DNA of 64,000 nt from Streptomyces sp. Tue 6430 (GTDB lineage: Bacteria; Actinomycetota; Actinomycetes; Streptomycetales; Streptomycetaceae). Within the stretch, counting starts at the first letter, position 1. Each line of letters opens with the position of its first letter. The DNA lies in NCBI GenBank assembly GCA_021568835.1, contig JAKGSH010000010.1, forward strand, positions 5,270,001 to 5,334,000, written 5' to 3'. Below are positions 43,482-53,100 of the stretch, piece after piece. The position numbers were made by a program, and so were the translations under genes. The notes beneath the pieces were generated by a model. It saw only the letters and a list, made by a program, of their open reading frames with translations, did no database searches and had not been told where the DNA came from.

Positions 43482-46033
43482 ATGTGGTTCAGGATGCTAG
43501 GTCCGTTAGAGGTCATATCGGGTGGGCAGCCCATCTCGCTGGGGGGCAGCAAACAGCGGGCGACGCTCGGATATCTCCTCCTCCACCCCAACCAGACCGT
43601 CCCCATCAGTAAACTGCTGAAGGCCCTGTGGAGCGTCGAAGAAGCTCCGATGACGGCCCGCAAGATCCTGCAGAACTCGATCTGGAGCCTGCGCCGCAAA
43701 CTCGTCACCGGCGCGGCCGCGGAAGCGCCCGTGGCGTTGCGCACCCAGCCTCCCGGCTACTCCCTGGACGTCGCCCTCGAACGCGTGGATCTGCACCTCT
43801 TCCACCGCTGGGTGCGCGACGGGCGTGCCCGGCTGGAGGCGGGAGAGCCCGACGCGGCGGCGACGCTGCTCAGTGACGCCCTGGAACTGTGGCGCGGTCC
43901 CGCCCTCGCGGACCTGACCGAAGTCGGCATGCTCTGGCCGGAGTTGACCACGCTCCAGAACATGCGGCTGGACGTCCTGGAGGACGTCTTCGAAGCCCAG
44001 CTCGCCTGCGGGCGCCACTACGCGGTGCTCGGCGAGCTGGAGTCGCTGGTGGAGAACGAGCCGCTGCGCGAGCGCGCCTGCGGCCAGCTCATGCGCGCCC
44101 TGTACCGCTGCGGGCGGCAGTCGGACGCGCTGGGGGTGTTCAGCCGGCTGCGGGCCCGGCTGGTCGACGAGCTCGGTCTCGAGCCCAGCCGGGAACTCCA
44201 GCAGCTCCAGCAGGCGATCCTCACCCACGACCTCGCCCTTCAGCTCGCGCCGGCTCCCGGGCCGTACTCCGTGCAGGGCACGGCGGCCCTGCTGCCCGGT
44301 ACGACGGAGGCGGCGCCCCGGCCGCTCGGCCCGCGCGCCGTCCCCGACGGTCCGGCCCCCACCCCGCACCAGCCCTTCCTCCAGAACCCGGCCCCCCGCC
44401 CGCACCACCCCGACCCGGCCCCCGCCCGCACCACCCCGACCCGGCCCCCCGCCCGCACCACCTCGACCCGGCGGGCCCCCGCTCCGCTCCCGTCCCGGCC
44501 CTGACGCTCGCGGAGATCCCGCCCCAGTCGCACCCCGCCAGATCCTTACCCGACGGCCGGTTGCCGGCCCCGCCCCGGGTGCCCGTCCAGGGCTCGGGTC
44601 CCGGCCCCGACCGTCCGGCCCTGAGAGCCGTCCTGCCCGCACCCGCCCCCTCCTCCGCCCCCGCACCGGCTCCCAAGGTGCTGTCCCCCGTCAACGGTTC
44701 GGCGCCGAAGGACCACACGGCGGCCCACCACGCCCCCGCCCGGGACCTGCCGGCGGCGGGCACCGGCACCCCCACCGTCGCCTCCGCGGTGCGCGGCGAG
44801 GCCAGCCTCCTGCTGGTACGGGCCGAACCCGACCCCGCCCCGACCGAGGCCGGTGAACTCGACGCCGTCATGGACGGGGTGGCCACCCTGATCCACCAGG
44901 AGATCGAGCGCTGCGGCGGTACGGTCGTCTTCTCGCTGCACGCCCTCACCCTCGCTTTGTTCCCGGCGGACCCGGCGGACCCGGACGACACCGAGTACCC
45001 GCTGCGCGCGGCCCGCGCCGCGACCGCCCTGCGCGCGGCCCTGACCGCGTCCCCCGCACGGGCGGACGCCCCCGTGGCCGCCCGCACGGAGCTGCGCACC
45101 GCCGTCGCGACCGGCGCCGTGCTGGTCAGCCAGTCGCTCGGCGGCAGCCGGCCGCCCAGGGTCTACGGCGCCACGGTGAAGGAGTGCGAGGCGCTGCTGG
45201 CCCTGGCGACCCCGGACGGGACCCACGTCTGCGACCGCACGCGCCAGGAGACCAGGGAACACTTCGCGTACGAGGAGATCCCGGGCGCCCCCGTCCGCTG
45301 GAAGCTGCTCGGGCCCATCGACCCCGAGCCCTCCGACGACGACGCCCACCACCGCGAACTCGACCTGCTGCAAGGGGTGATGACCCACAGCAACCGCTGG
45401 TCCCAGCCGCACCTGATCACCGTGCTGAGCACCGAGGAAGCCCCCCGCCGCCGGATGCTCGACAAGCTGGGGGACTTCGCCGGCTCGGCGCTCGACGGGG
45501 CCCAGGTGCTGAGCTGGAACGGCCGGGACGCCGCCGAGGCGGGCCCCTTCGGCCTGCACCGCAGGATCATCTCCAGGTTCTCGGGACTGTCGAAGTCCGA
45601 CCCGCCCTGGGCGGTCCGCCGGAAGGTCAGCGCCGCCGTCCAGCGCCTGGACGCCGGAAAGAGCTGCATCAACTGGCTCGTCGCCCGCTGCACTTCGGTC
45701 CTCGAGACGTCGAACCGCTCGCCCGAGCGGCTGGGCGCCGAGGAGTGGCGGGACGTCTGGCGGTACTTCCTGGAAGCCGTCGCCCACGACGGCCCGATCG
45801 TCCTGATCATCGACGACCTGCACCTGGAGGACACGGCGACCAGGGAGCTCGTCGGCCTCATCGCCCGCCTCCCCGTCCGCATCCCCCTCACCGTCATCGC
45901 GGGCGCCGCCCCGGAGCTCCTGCGCCACGCCGACTGGTCCTCGGACCGGCGCTTCGCCACCACGGTGCTGCTCGACAGGCCCTCCGACGACGAACTCGCC
46001 TGTTCGGACGAGGACTGCCTGCCCGTCCAGTGA
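43482..46033 (+). CDS. Large SARP regulator: OmpR-type HTH + BTAD + cyclase-like + ATPase domain
   Basis: Predicted cluster-situated activator, about 850 residues after bridging one frameshift. N-terminal winged HTH (LGPLEVISGGQPISLGG, KQRATLGYLLLHPNQ) and BTAD (LEVRDFEA-type helices, for example LYRCGRQSDALGVFSRLR) define a SARP. A Pro-rich linker of 27-bp units (RPHHPDPAP, 44396-44475) follows. Then comes a class III cyclase-homology-like region (about 44800-45340) and an ATPase part with a Walker-B-like ILIIDDLHLED. The frame change falls near 44420, where one repeat unit has five C and the next has six. Two TTA codons are present (43506-43508, codon 9; and 44546-44548), so translation should depend on the bldA tRNA. 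The combined architecture resembles PimR-type long SARPs. Confidence 0.88.
44396..44475 (+). repeat. 27-bp tandem repeat in the SARP linker
   Basis: About three units encode RPHHPDPAP. The first C-run is one base shorter than the second (5 against 6), which explains the apparent frameshift. Confidence 0.8.
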
Positions 46034-46042
46034 GACAACCGC

Positions 46043-46074
46043 GCCCGGGGCGGTCGACGACGACCGCCCCGGGC
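46043..46074. terminator. Intrinsic terminator after the SARP gene
   Basis: Perfect 14-bp stem (46043-46056 with 46061-46074), 4-nt loop, starting nine bases after the SARP stop. It forms the right boundary of the alkaloid cluster. Confidence 0.85.
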
Positions 46075-46162
46075 GTCGTCGGGCACGTCGGACACGGCCA
46101 CGTGCCGTGGTCCCGCCGTCCTCGTGCCGGGCCGGCCGGACGGCGGACGAACGAGGGCCGGC

Positions 46163-46320
46163 TCAGTCCGGCGGGTGGCCGACGAGGAACCGGTCGTGGA
46201 GCAGGCGCAGGTCCACCAGGGGCAGGAAGGAGGAGGTGAAGGCCTGGGGTCCGGTGCGGAAGACGCGGGGCCGCAAGGTGACGGCGAAGCAGCCCGCCCT
46301 GGACGCCGAGCAGCCGTGAA
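46163..46320 (-). pseudogene. Possible gene remnant (C-terminal fragment)
   Basis: A short minus-strand reading frame ends at 46163 with a protein-like tail (LVDLRLLHDRFLVGHPPD) but has no start codon or ribosome site. The terminator hairpin at 46325-46353 sits immediately upstream. It could be the leftover 3' end of a deleted gene. No family recognised. Confidence 0.25.
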
Positions 46321-46324
46321 GGTG

Positions 46325-46353
46325 GGTGGGGCAGCGACGCGCGCTGCCCCACC
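46325..46353. terminator. Intrinsic terminator after the DUF397 gene
   Basis: Perfect 12-bp stem (46325-46336 with 46342-46353), 5-nt loop, seven bases past the DUF397 stop. Confidence 0.85.
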
Positions 46354-46359
46354 GGAAGT

Positions 46360-46551
46360 TCAGACGTGCGAGTCGGACGCCAGCGTCGTGAACGCCGACC
46401 AGGCGTCGCGGGAGACAACCAGGGACTCCCTCTGGGTGTCCTTCGAGTCCCGGACGAGAATCGCCTCAGTGCGCACGGCGACCTCGACGCAGTTGTCGCC
46501 AGAGCTGCCGCTGTAACTGCTCTTGAACCAGGCCAGTCCAGAGGTACTCAT
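46360..46551 (-). CDS. DUF397 small protein
   Basis: A 63-residue DUF397 protein (FKSSYSGSSGDNCVEVA, LVRDSKD, SRDAWSAFTTLA). Its ATG overlaps the stop of the upstream XRE regulator by four bases (ATGA), so translation is coupled. Paralogous to the protein at 2163-2354. Confidence 0.88.
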   Translation of the reverse strand: MSTSGLAWFKSSYSGSSGDNCVEVAVRTEAILVRDSKDTQRESLVVSRDAWSAFTTLASDSHV

Positions 46552-47450
46552 AGTGCTCCTCGCATCTGCTCCAGCAGGCTTACTGTGGCTTCACGGCCGA
46601 GGGCCTGCGAGCGCAGCTTGCCATAGCGCTGGAGCATCGCGCTGACGTCTTTCGGCGACGTGATCAAAATGCTCGACTGCTGGCCCTCGGAGTAGCCCAC
46701 CCACTCGTGCTGAGGTGTCTCCGCCAGGTACATCAGACCATCGATCCCCGCGTGATCGTACTGGCACAAAGGCATCACCTGGATCTCGACGTTCCTTCGA
46801 ACGCCTTCCCGCAGCAGGTGGTCCAACAGGTGACGTGCGACCTCCGGCCCACCCATCTGTCGCTCAAGAAGAGCCTGCTCGATGACGAAGCTGAAGGCTG
46901 TGTTCGGGCGGGCGGTCAGCAGCTGTTGCCGTTCCAGCCGCGCAGCGACCTGGGTTTCGATCTGCTCTTCCGAGAGGGGTGGCAGCCGCCGCTCGAAGAT
47001 GGCCCTGATGTACGGCTCAGGCTGCAACAACCCCGGAATCGCCCGGCACTCGTACGTGTAGAGCGAGACCGCCTCCTCCTCGATCCCCGCCCACTGCCGG
47101 AACCACGACGCCAACCCCGCCTTCCGCGTCAGACTCTTCGCCGCCGCCCTCAACACCCGCCCCGCGACCGCCCCCAGCGCCTCCTCCGAGCGCTCCAGCA
47201 GGTCCCGTGGCGGGAACCGCTTGCCCTGTTCGATCTTGGCGACGTACGCGACCGAGTACCGCACCAGCGGCGCGAACTGCTCCTGCGTCAGGCGGGCTTC
47301 CTCCCGCAGGGCCTTGAGGACCGCGCCGAAGGTCCTCAGGCTCTCGGAGAGTTCCGGCTCGCAGCTACCGCCCCCGCCGCCCCCGTTCCCGCCTCCGCCA
47401 CCGCCCTGCCCGGCGTTCCCGCCTGCCCCGCCGCCGTTGCCCGTCGCCAT
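46548..47450 (-). CDS. XRE-family regulator with Gly-rich N-terminus and DUF5753-type domain
   Basis: About 300 residues. The HTH lies near residues 38-80 (FGAVLKALREEARLTQEQFA, YSVAYVAKIEQGKRFPP), followed by the sensing domain (YECRAIPGLLQPEPYIRAIF, SFVIEQALLERQMGG, RRNVEIQVMPLCQYDHAG). The first 28 residues are almost pure Gly with a few Asn and Gln. The ATG at 47450 is chosen for its GGGGAAGG ribosome site; the frame is open further upstream but without family sequence. It was originally divergent from the ATPase gene now split by the insertion element. Confidence 0.88.
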   Translation of the reverse strand: MATGNGGGAGGNAGQGGGGGGNGGGGGGSCEPELSESLRTFGAVLKALREEARLTQEQFAPLVRYSVAYVAKIEQGKRFPPRDLLERSEEALGAVAGRVLRAAAKSLTRKAGLASWFRQWAGIEEEAVSLYTYECRAIPGLLQPEPYIRAIFERRLPPLSEEQIETQVAARLERQQLLTARPNTAFSFVIEQALLERQMGGPEVARHLLDHLLREGVRRNVEIQVMPLCQYDHAGIDGLMYLAETPQHEWVGYSEGQQSSILITSPKDVSAMLQRYGKLRSQALGREATVSLLEQMRGAL

Positions 47451-47646
47451 CGCAGCCGCCTTCCCCTGTGCCGCCGGGCCGTACCCGTGCCGGGCCCGGA
47501 CGCTTGCCGTACCGTCCGCCGTACGCGCTGCGCCACGCTCGGCACATCCATCGTCACGTACGGCGACCGACCCGGTCCAGCGAGTCGACCGGTACAACGC
47601 GATCTGTATCGGCGCCGGACCTGCCGACGGGCCGTCACCTCCCGGC

Positions 47647-47667
47647 AGGGTGGCGGCCATGCCTGAT
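47647..47667 (+). other. Orphaned start of the interrupted ATPase gene
   Basis: Ribosome site AGGG, then ATG CCT GAT (47659-47667), immediately left of the insertion element. Joined to base 49496 beyond the element, the codons stay in frame with the ATPase. Confidence 0.55.
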
Positions 47668-47680
47668 CTTGCGTGGGTAT

Positions 47681-47698
47681 CCCCGGCTTCAGCCGGGG
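47681..47698. repeat. IS left-end hairpin
   Basis: Perfect 8-bp stem with a 2-nt loop, 13 nt inside the proposed left end. In this family such hairpins are bound by TnpA as single-stranded DNA. Confidence 0.75.
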
Positions 47699-47764
47699 AG
47701 GGAAACGCATCCTTACCCTGGAGGCGCGAAGCGCCGGAGTTCTCTGCGCCTCCGGGGGTGACGG

Positions 47765-48193
47765 TCAGACAGGCCGCTTCTGGTCCTCGATGTACTGACG
47801 GATCACAGTCAGCGGTGCTCCGCCGCAGGAGCCTGCGAAGTAGGAGCGGGACCAGAAAACCGAGCCCATGCCGATGCGGTTGATCCGGCCGGTGTGCTCG
47901 GCGCGCAGGTAGCGGGAACTGACGCCCTTGAGGCTGTTGATCAGCTTCGACAGGGCGACCTTCGGCGGATAGTGCACGAGAAGGTGCACGTGGTCCTGTT
48001 CGCCGTTGAACTCCCGCAGCTCCACATCGAAGCCGGCGCACACCTCGCGCATGATCTCCTCGCACCGTTTGAGCATGGCGTCATCGAAGATGCCGCGCCG
48101 GTACTTCGTGACGAACACCAAATGAGCGTGAAGGTTGCAGGAGACGTGGCGACCTGTGCGAATATCGGGGTTTGATTCCCAGCGCGGTGACAT
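47765..48193 (-). CDS. tnpA: IS200/IS605 TnpA, Y1 HUH transposase
   Basis: A 142-residue single-strand transposase of full family length. It has the HUH motif in DHVHLLVHYPP and the catalytic Tyr in VIRQYIEDQKRP, plus the N-terminal HAHLVFVTKYRR. It would cut and rejoin the element ends through a 5'-phosphotyrosine intermediate. No frameshift, so the element may be active. Divergent from tnpB with 51 nt between the starts. Confidence 0.93.
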   Translation of the reverse strand: MSPRWESNPDIRTGRHVSCNLHAHLVFVTKYRRGIFDDAMLKRCEEIMREVCAGFDVELREFNGEQDHVHLLVHYPPKVALSKLINSLKGVSSRYLRAEHTGRINRIGMGSVFWSRSYFAGSCGGAPLTVIRQYIEDQKRPV

Positions 48194-48244
48194 ACGCCAA
48201 GTGTAGTAGGATCAAGGGAACCGACTTGGAAGGGGGTGGGTCGG

Positions 48245-49459
48245 ATGATCCGTGCGTACAAGTTCCTCATGCGGCCCACCGTGGGCCAGACGATCGCGCT
48301 CGGCGAGATGCTGCGCGATCACTGCTCCCTCTACAACGGGGCATTGCAGGAGCGCCGTGACGCCTACCGGCACGTGTCGAAGACGGGCATCAAGTACGGG
48401 CAGCAGTCGGCGCAGCTCAAGGAGATCCGCGCCTTCGACCCGGAGCGTCAGGGCCGGTGGTCTTTCTCCAGCCAGCAGGCCACCTTGCGCCGTCTCGACA
48501 AAGCGTTCGCCGCGTTCTTCCGCCGGGTCAAGTCCGGCGACACGCCGGGCTACCCGCGCTTTCGGGGCGTGAACTGGTTTGACACGGTGGATTTCCCCAA
48601 GGACGGCGACGGCTGCCGCTGGGACTCCACCCCGCACAACCCCGTGACCCGCGTACGGCTCCAGGGTGTCGGGCACGTCAAGGTCAACCAGCACCGGCCG
48701 GTGGTCGGCAGGGTCAAGACCGTGTCCGTCAAGCGCGAGGGCAAACGCTGGTACGTGGTGCTCACTGCCGAGCAGGCACAGCCCGAGCCGCTGCCCAAGA
48801 CGGGCAGTGTGGCCGGCGTCGACATGGGCATAGCCAACTTCCTCGCCGATTCCAACGGCGAGTTCGTTCCCAACCCGCGTCATGGGCGCAAGGCCGCCGC
48901 GAAGCTGGAAGCCGCACAGCAGGCCCTCGCCAGGTTCCCGCGAGTCCGGCGCGACAAGCGGACCGCCAACCACCGCCGTGCCGTCCAGAAGGTTGCCGAC
49001 CTGCACCGCAAGGTCCGCCGTCAGCGGCTCGACCACGCACACAAGACCGCCTTGGGCCTGGTCCGCGAACACGATGTCATCGCGTACGAAGACCTCAAGA
49101 TCCGCAACATGGTCAAGGCCCCCGAGCCGAAGCCCGACCCCGAACAGCCGGGCGCGTTCCTGCCGAACGGGGCCGCCGCGAAAGCCGGACTCAACCACTC
49201 GATCTCGGATGCCGGATGGGGGGTGTTCCTGACGATCCTGCACGCCAAGGCTGAAAGCGCCGGACGAGAAGTGATCGCTGTGGACCCCCGCAACACCTCC
49301 CGGACCTGCCCCGAATGCGGGCACGTCTCAGCGGAGAACCGGCCCACCCAGGAGAAGTTCCACTGCGTCTCGTGCGGTCACTCGGCGCACGCGGACACGG
49401 TGGGCGCCCTGAACGTTCTACGGGCCGGGCTGGTCCGTCGCGACGCCAACCCGGCATAG
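48245..49459 (+). CDS. tnpB: TnpB RNA-guided nuclease (IS605 type)
   Basis: A 404-residue TnpB with a complete RuvC-like site: GVDMGIANF (first Asp), AYEDLKIRNM (Glu) and HADTVGALNV (last Asp). The zinc ribbon is CPECGHVSAENR ... CVSCGH. The start ATG at 48245 has GGAAGGGGG upstream. TnpB proteins are guided by an omega-RNA from the right end of the element and cut the empty donor site, helping retention of the element. The guide would read into sequence just after the right end, about base 49496 onward. No frameshift. Confidence 0.94.
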   Translation: MIRAYKFLMRPTVGQTIALGEMLRDHCSLYNGALQERRDAYRHVSKTGIKYGQQSAQLKEIRAFDPERQGRWSFSSQQATLRRLDKAFAAFFRRVKSGDTPGYPRFRGVNWFDTVDFPKDGDGCRWDSTPHNPVTRVRLQGVGHVKVNQHRPVVGRVKTVSVKREGKRWYVVLTAEQAQPEPLPKTGSVAGVDMGIANFLADSNGEFVPNPRHGRKAAAKLEAAQQALARFPRVRRDKRTANHRRAVQKVADLHRKVRRQRLDHAHKTALGLVREHDVIAYEDLKIRNMVKAPEPKPDPEQPGAFLPNGAAAKAGLNHSISDAGWGVFLTILHAKAESAGREVIAVDPRNTSRTCPECGHVSAENRPTQEKFHCVSCGHSAHADTVGALNVLRAGLVRRDANPA

Positions 49460-49466
49460 CGAGAAG

Positions 49467-49486
49467 CCCCCGCGTTCACGCGGGGG
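49467..49486. repeat. IS right-end hairpin / likely omega-RNA 3' region
   Basis: Perfect 8-bp stem with TTCA loop, directly after the tnpB stop. In relatives, the omega-RNA scaffold ends at the right end and the guide begins in flanking DNA. Confidence 0.65.
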
Positions 49487-49495
49487 AGGAGTCAC

Positions 49496-49932
49496 GCCAG
49501 CCCCACACACCCAAGCTCCACCCAGCCGCGTACGTTCACGCAGCGCTTCTCCGCCACCCGCCGCGGCGCCCGCCTCGCCCGGCTGCTCGCCGCGCACCAG
49601 CTCACCGAGTGGGGCCATCCGCACGGCACCGAGGCGCACGACACCGTCGTCCTGGTCGTCGCCGAACTCGCCGCGAACGCCGTCCTCCACGGCCGCGTCC
49701 CCGGACGGGACTTCGCCCTGTCCCTGGCCCGCGACGAGGGCCGGGGCGTCGTCCGGATCGAGGTGACCGACACCCACCCCGCCCGCCCGGCGCGGCTGAC
49801 CCCGGCACGGACGAGGACGGCGGCCGGGGCCTGCTCCTCGTCGACGCGCTCGCCGCCGACTGGGGCGTACACGACCGCCTCGGCCCCGGCAAGACGGTCT
49901 GGGCCGAGTGCGCGACGGCTCCCCGGACCTGA
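49496..49932 (+). pseudogene. Anti-sigma-factor-type ATP-binding protein (HATPase) split by IS605
   Basis: GHKL-fold kinase-like protein of the SpoIIAB/RsbW class common in Streptomyces. Visible: TQRFSATRRGARLARLL, N-box VVLVVAELAANAVLHG, G1 box VEVTDTHPAR and G2 box DEDGGRGLLLVDALAADWG. The frame changes near 49802 by one base, probably an assembly indel. In the coding frame there is no start codon between the element and the conserved region. The nearest plausible start is ATG 47659 on the other side of the insertion, which would restore MPD + ASPTHPSS. The gene is therefore probably disrupted. Before insertion it would have been divergent from the XRE/DUF397 pair, a common arrangement in Streptomyces. 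Confidence 0.75.
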
Positions 49933-50123
49933 CCGCACGTGGCCGCCGGCATCCCGAGGGCTGGACCGGACCTGTGCAGGCCCCGTGGTTCAAGCGGTCC
50001 GACCTGCCGAGACCGGTACCCGGCCGGAAGCGACCGGGTTCGGTCCTCGCCCGGAAGAACCCCTGGATCCGGCAGTCCGAGGGGTTCGCCCTCTTTCACC
50101 GGCTGCCCGCCGGTCGCCCGTGT

Positions 50124-53100
50124 TCAGGGGCAGATCCGGTCCGGGAGTCCGTCGGGCAACCCCCGGCGTTCGTCCTCGGTGAGGTCACGGCCGACGACGT
50201 CGCACAGGTGGCGTCTCCAGAGGCCGGGATCGAGGCGGAACAGGTCCCCGCGGCCGTCGACCACCCGTACCAACGTCCTTCCGTCCCTGCTCGAGGCGAC
50301 GAAGTGCTGGTCCTCCGCGAAGTCGTACGAGTCGAAGTGGCTGGGGTCGTCCGCCCGCTGGAAACGCACGGAGTTCCCGTTGGCCAGGAAGAACTCGGTC
50401 CCGTGTCCGGTGAAACCGAGCTGGAACCCGTCCCCCAGGACACGTCGTTCGCTCCCAGCGGTCCCAGCGGACCCACCACCCTGCGGGCCTCCTGCCCCGG
50501 CCGCACCGACCACAGTTCCAGCATGGACCCCTTCGTCTTCGCGGCCGCATACCGCCCGCTGCCGTCGAGGAACGCGCGGTCGTTGTCCGGCCCGAGACCG
50601 ACACGCAGCGCCTTGTCCTCCTTGCCCGTGCGCAGATCGACGGCGTGCATGGTCGAGTCGCCCCGGACCATGATCTGTACGTATCCCGGCTCGGGGCGCC
50701 TGTTCACCGCGAAGCCGGAGTCGACGGGCTTCTCCTCCGAGGTGTACAACGGTGGGTTCTTCGCGGCGAGCCCGAGGTCACGCGCGTCCACGGGCTCAGA
50801 GAGCCGCCGGCCTCCCGGGCGTCCCATCGCTCGATCCGGCTGCCGGACCGCGTGACCAGTTCGTCCCCTCCCGCGAAGAAGAGCGACAGCGGCTCCGCCT
50901 CCCCGTCCTTGCGGACAGGAGGCATGAGCGTGGTGATCTCCGCGACCTGGCTCAGGGACGGAAGGCGCCGGATCAGGATCCTGTTGCGTCCCACCACGTC
51001 GGCCACCAGGGTCTCGGCCTCGTTCACCGCCAGCGCCTGGGAGGGGTCCGGATCCGTGGGCGCGTACGCCGTGGGCCGCTTCACCTCGGCCGTCGCCTTG
51101 TCGTCCACCACGTCGTAGAGCACGAGGCTTTCAGCGGTGAGATCCGAGTGGCCTCTGCGCCGGCCCACCTGGGCCACCTGGATGCGGCCGTCGTCGATCA
51201 GTGTCGGGTGGCTGACGACCCAGTTTAAATCGGTGCCGGTGACCGGTCGCAGGGACAGCCCCGTCACCGTGGTCTCGTCCCAGGTGGTCACCACGGGGCG
51301 GGCCGGGTCGCCGAGAAGCCGGTTGCCGAAGTTGGCCGGTTTCGGCCCCATCGCCCTCTTCTCCTCCCCGCCCCGTCGGTTGTCACCGAGCAGCCACTCG
51401 CCGTCGTACACCGCGAAACGCTGCCCCGACTCGTTCAGGGAGACCCCCTTGCAGTTGTACGAGTCGCTGCCGTAGCGGTTCAGCACCCGCCCGTCGCCCA
51501 CGCGCACGAAACGGTAGACACCCTTGCCGGAACCGTCCTCGTCCTCCTCCGTCCGGCACCAGGCCAGCACCCCGCCGTCGCCCGAGAGGCTGACCGCGGG
51601 GGCGCTGTACACGCCGGAGGAGGGATAGAAGGTCGCCACGTCGGCCGCCAGCTCGCGGACCCCGCCGGTGCCGGTGTCCACCGCCACGAACGTGTACCTG
51701 TCGCCGGAACTGCCGGCGTCGCGTCGCTGGGCCACCAGCGTGTCGCCGTCGGATCCGAACCATACGGACTCGAACGCGGGCAGCCGCGAGGGGAGTTCCT
51801 CGTGCCGTCCCGTCTCCAGGTCCCACAGCCGCGGCCGCCCGTCGGCTGCCACCGTGACCACGCGCCGGGCGTCCGGGGAGAAGTCCGCGGTGTGGGCCGG
51901 GCTGCTGCTGTACCTCTGTGCCTCGGCCCTGGCCCTGAACTCGTCGGCACGGATCATGTGCGCCGGCCCCAGCAGTTCCGCCGTGCTGTCCGCTTCCGGA
52001 TCGAGGTCGTGCCACACCAGCGCGCCCGCTCCCGACGTGTAGGCGATCCGCCGCCCGTCCCTGCTGACCATGGGGCGGAAGGCCATCTCGTTCAGACGAA
52101 GCCGCGTACTCGTGACGCTCTTGCCGGCTCCGCGGACGAACAGTGACGCACGCCCGAGCTGGGTCGTCACCAGCGTCACCGTGCCATCGGTGCTCATCGC
52201 CGTTTCGACGATCTTCCCCTCGGTGCCGCTGAGCACCCAGGCGGCCCGCTTGAACCGGTCGTATCCGCGCAGCACGGCGTTGCGGGCCTCCTGCGTCGGC
52301 GCGATCTCGTACGCGGCCATGGCGACGAGTGCGGCCTGTCCCGGATCACTCCTCTCCAACTGGTCCGCGAGGACGGCCATCGCCCGGGAGCGTGCCTCCG
52401 CGTCCCGCCGTTCGCTGACCTTCCCCTGGTAGACGAGGAACGTACCGAGCCCGGCGATCACCGCGAGCACCACGGCGATCGCGATCCATCCGGCGCGCAG
52501 CCGGTTGCGTCGCGCGCGGCGGCGCTGCCGCGCGAGTTCGAGGAAATCCCTCTCGTCCGCGTCGAGTTCGTCCTCCCTGTCCTTCACGTGTCTTTCCAGA
52601 CCGGCGAGCTGGAGCCCCACAGGCAGCAGCCCCGCCGCCCTGTCCCCGCCGGCCCACCGCTCGCGCTCGTGGGCGAGTTCCCACCGCGCCGCCAGGAACT
52701 CGCTGTCGGAGCGCACCTGCTCCTGGAGGGCCGGCCATGCGGTGACCAGCGCCTCATGGGCCAGTTCGACGGACTCCGGTTCTCCCGTCCGCCGTGGACG
52801 ACGAGCAGCCGGCGCTCGGAGCCGGCGAGCCGGATCGCGATGTCCCAGCGCCCCTCGCCCGCCTCCTGCCGGGTGAGCCTGCGGCGCAGCGGGTGCGGGC
52901 TGCCGGGCAGTACCCGGACGAGCCCGGTGAGCAGCCGACTGGCCTCGCCGTCCCGCTGCTTCTCCCCGTCCGTGACGCACTCGTCCCAGGCCTGCGTGGC
53001 ATGGCCCGCCAGCGCGCCGGAGACGCCACCGACCTCCTCGTACGTCGCCGTCCGGAGCCGGCCGCCCTCCTTGCCCTCCCACAGCTTCTCCAGGACGAAG

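Larger units (their letters stand above)
47668..49495. mobile_element. IS200/IS605-family insertion sequence, apparently intact
   Basis: About 1.83 kb with divergent tnpA (minus) and tnpB (plus) and subterminal hairpins: left end 47681-47698, right end 49467-49486. Neither terminal inverted repeats nor a target duplication are seen, as expected for this single-strand-transposing family. The left junction follows CTGAT, close to the TTGAT target known for ISDra2; the right end is placed after GTCAC. The exact ends are inferred from reading-frame restoration of the interrupted gene. Confidence 0.75.

Noticed and set aside
49315..49932. A single 205-codon open frame spanning the IS right end and the ATPase
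   Set aside because: Only its last third is ATPase-like. The conserved N-terminal half of the domain is in another frame, joined by a one-base indel near 49802.
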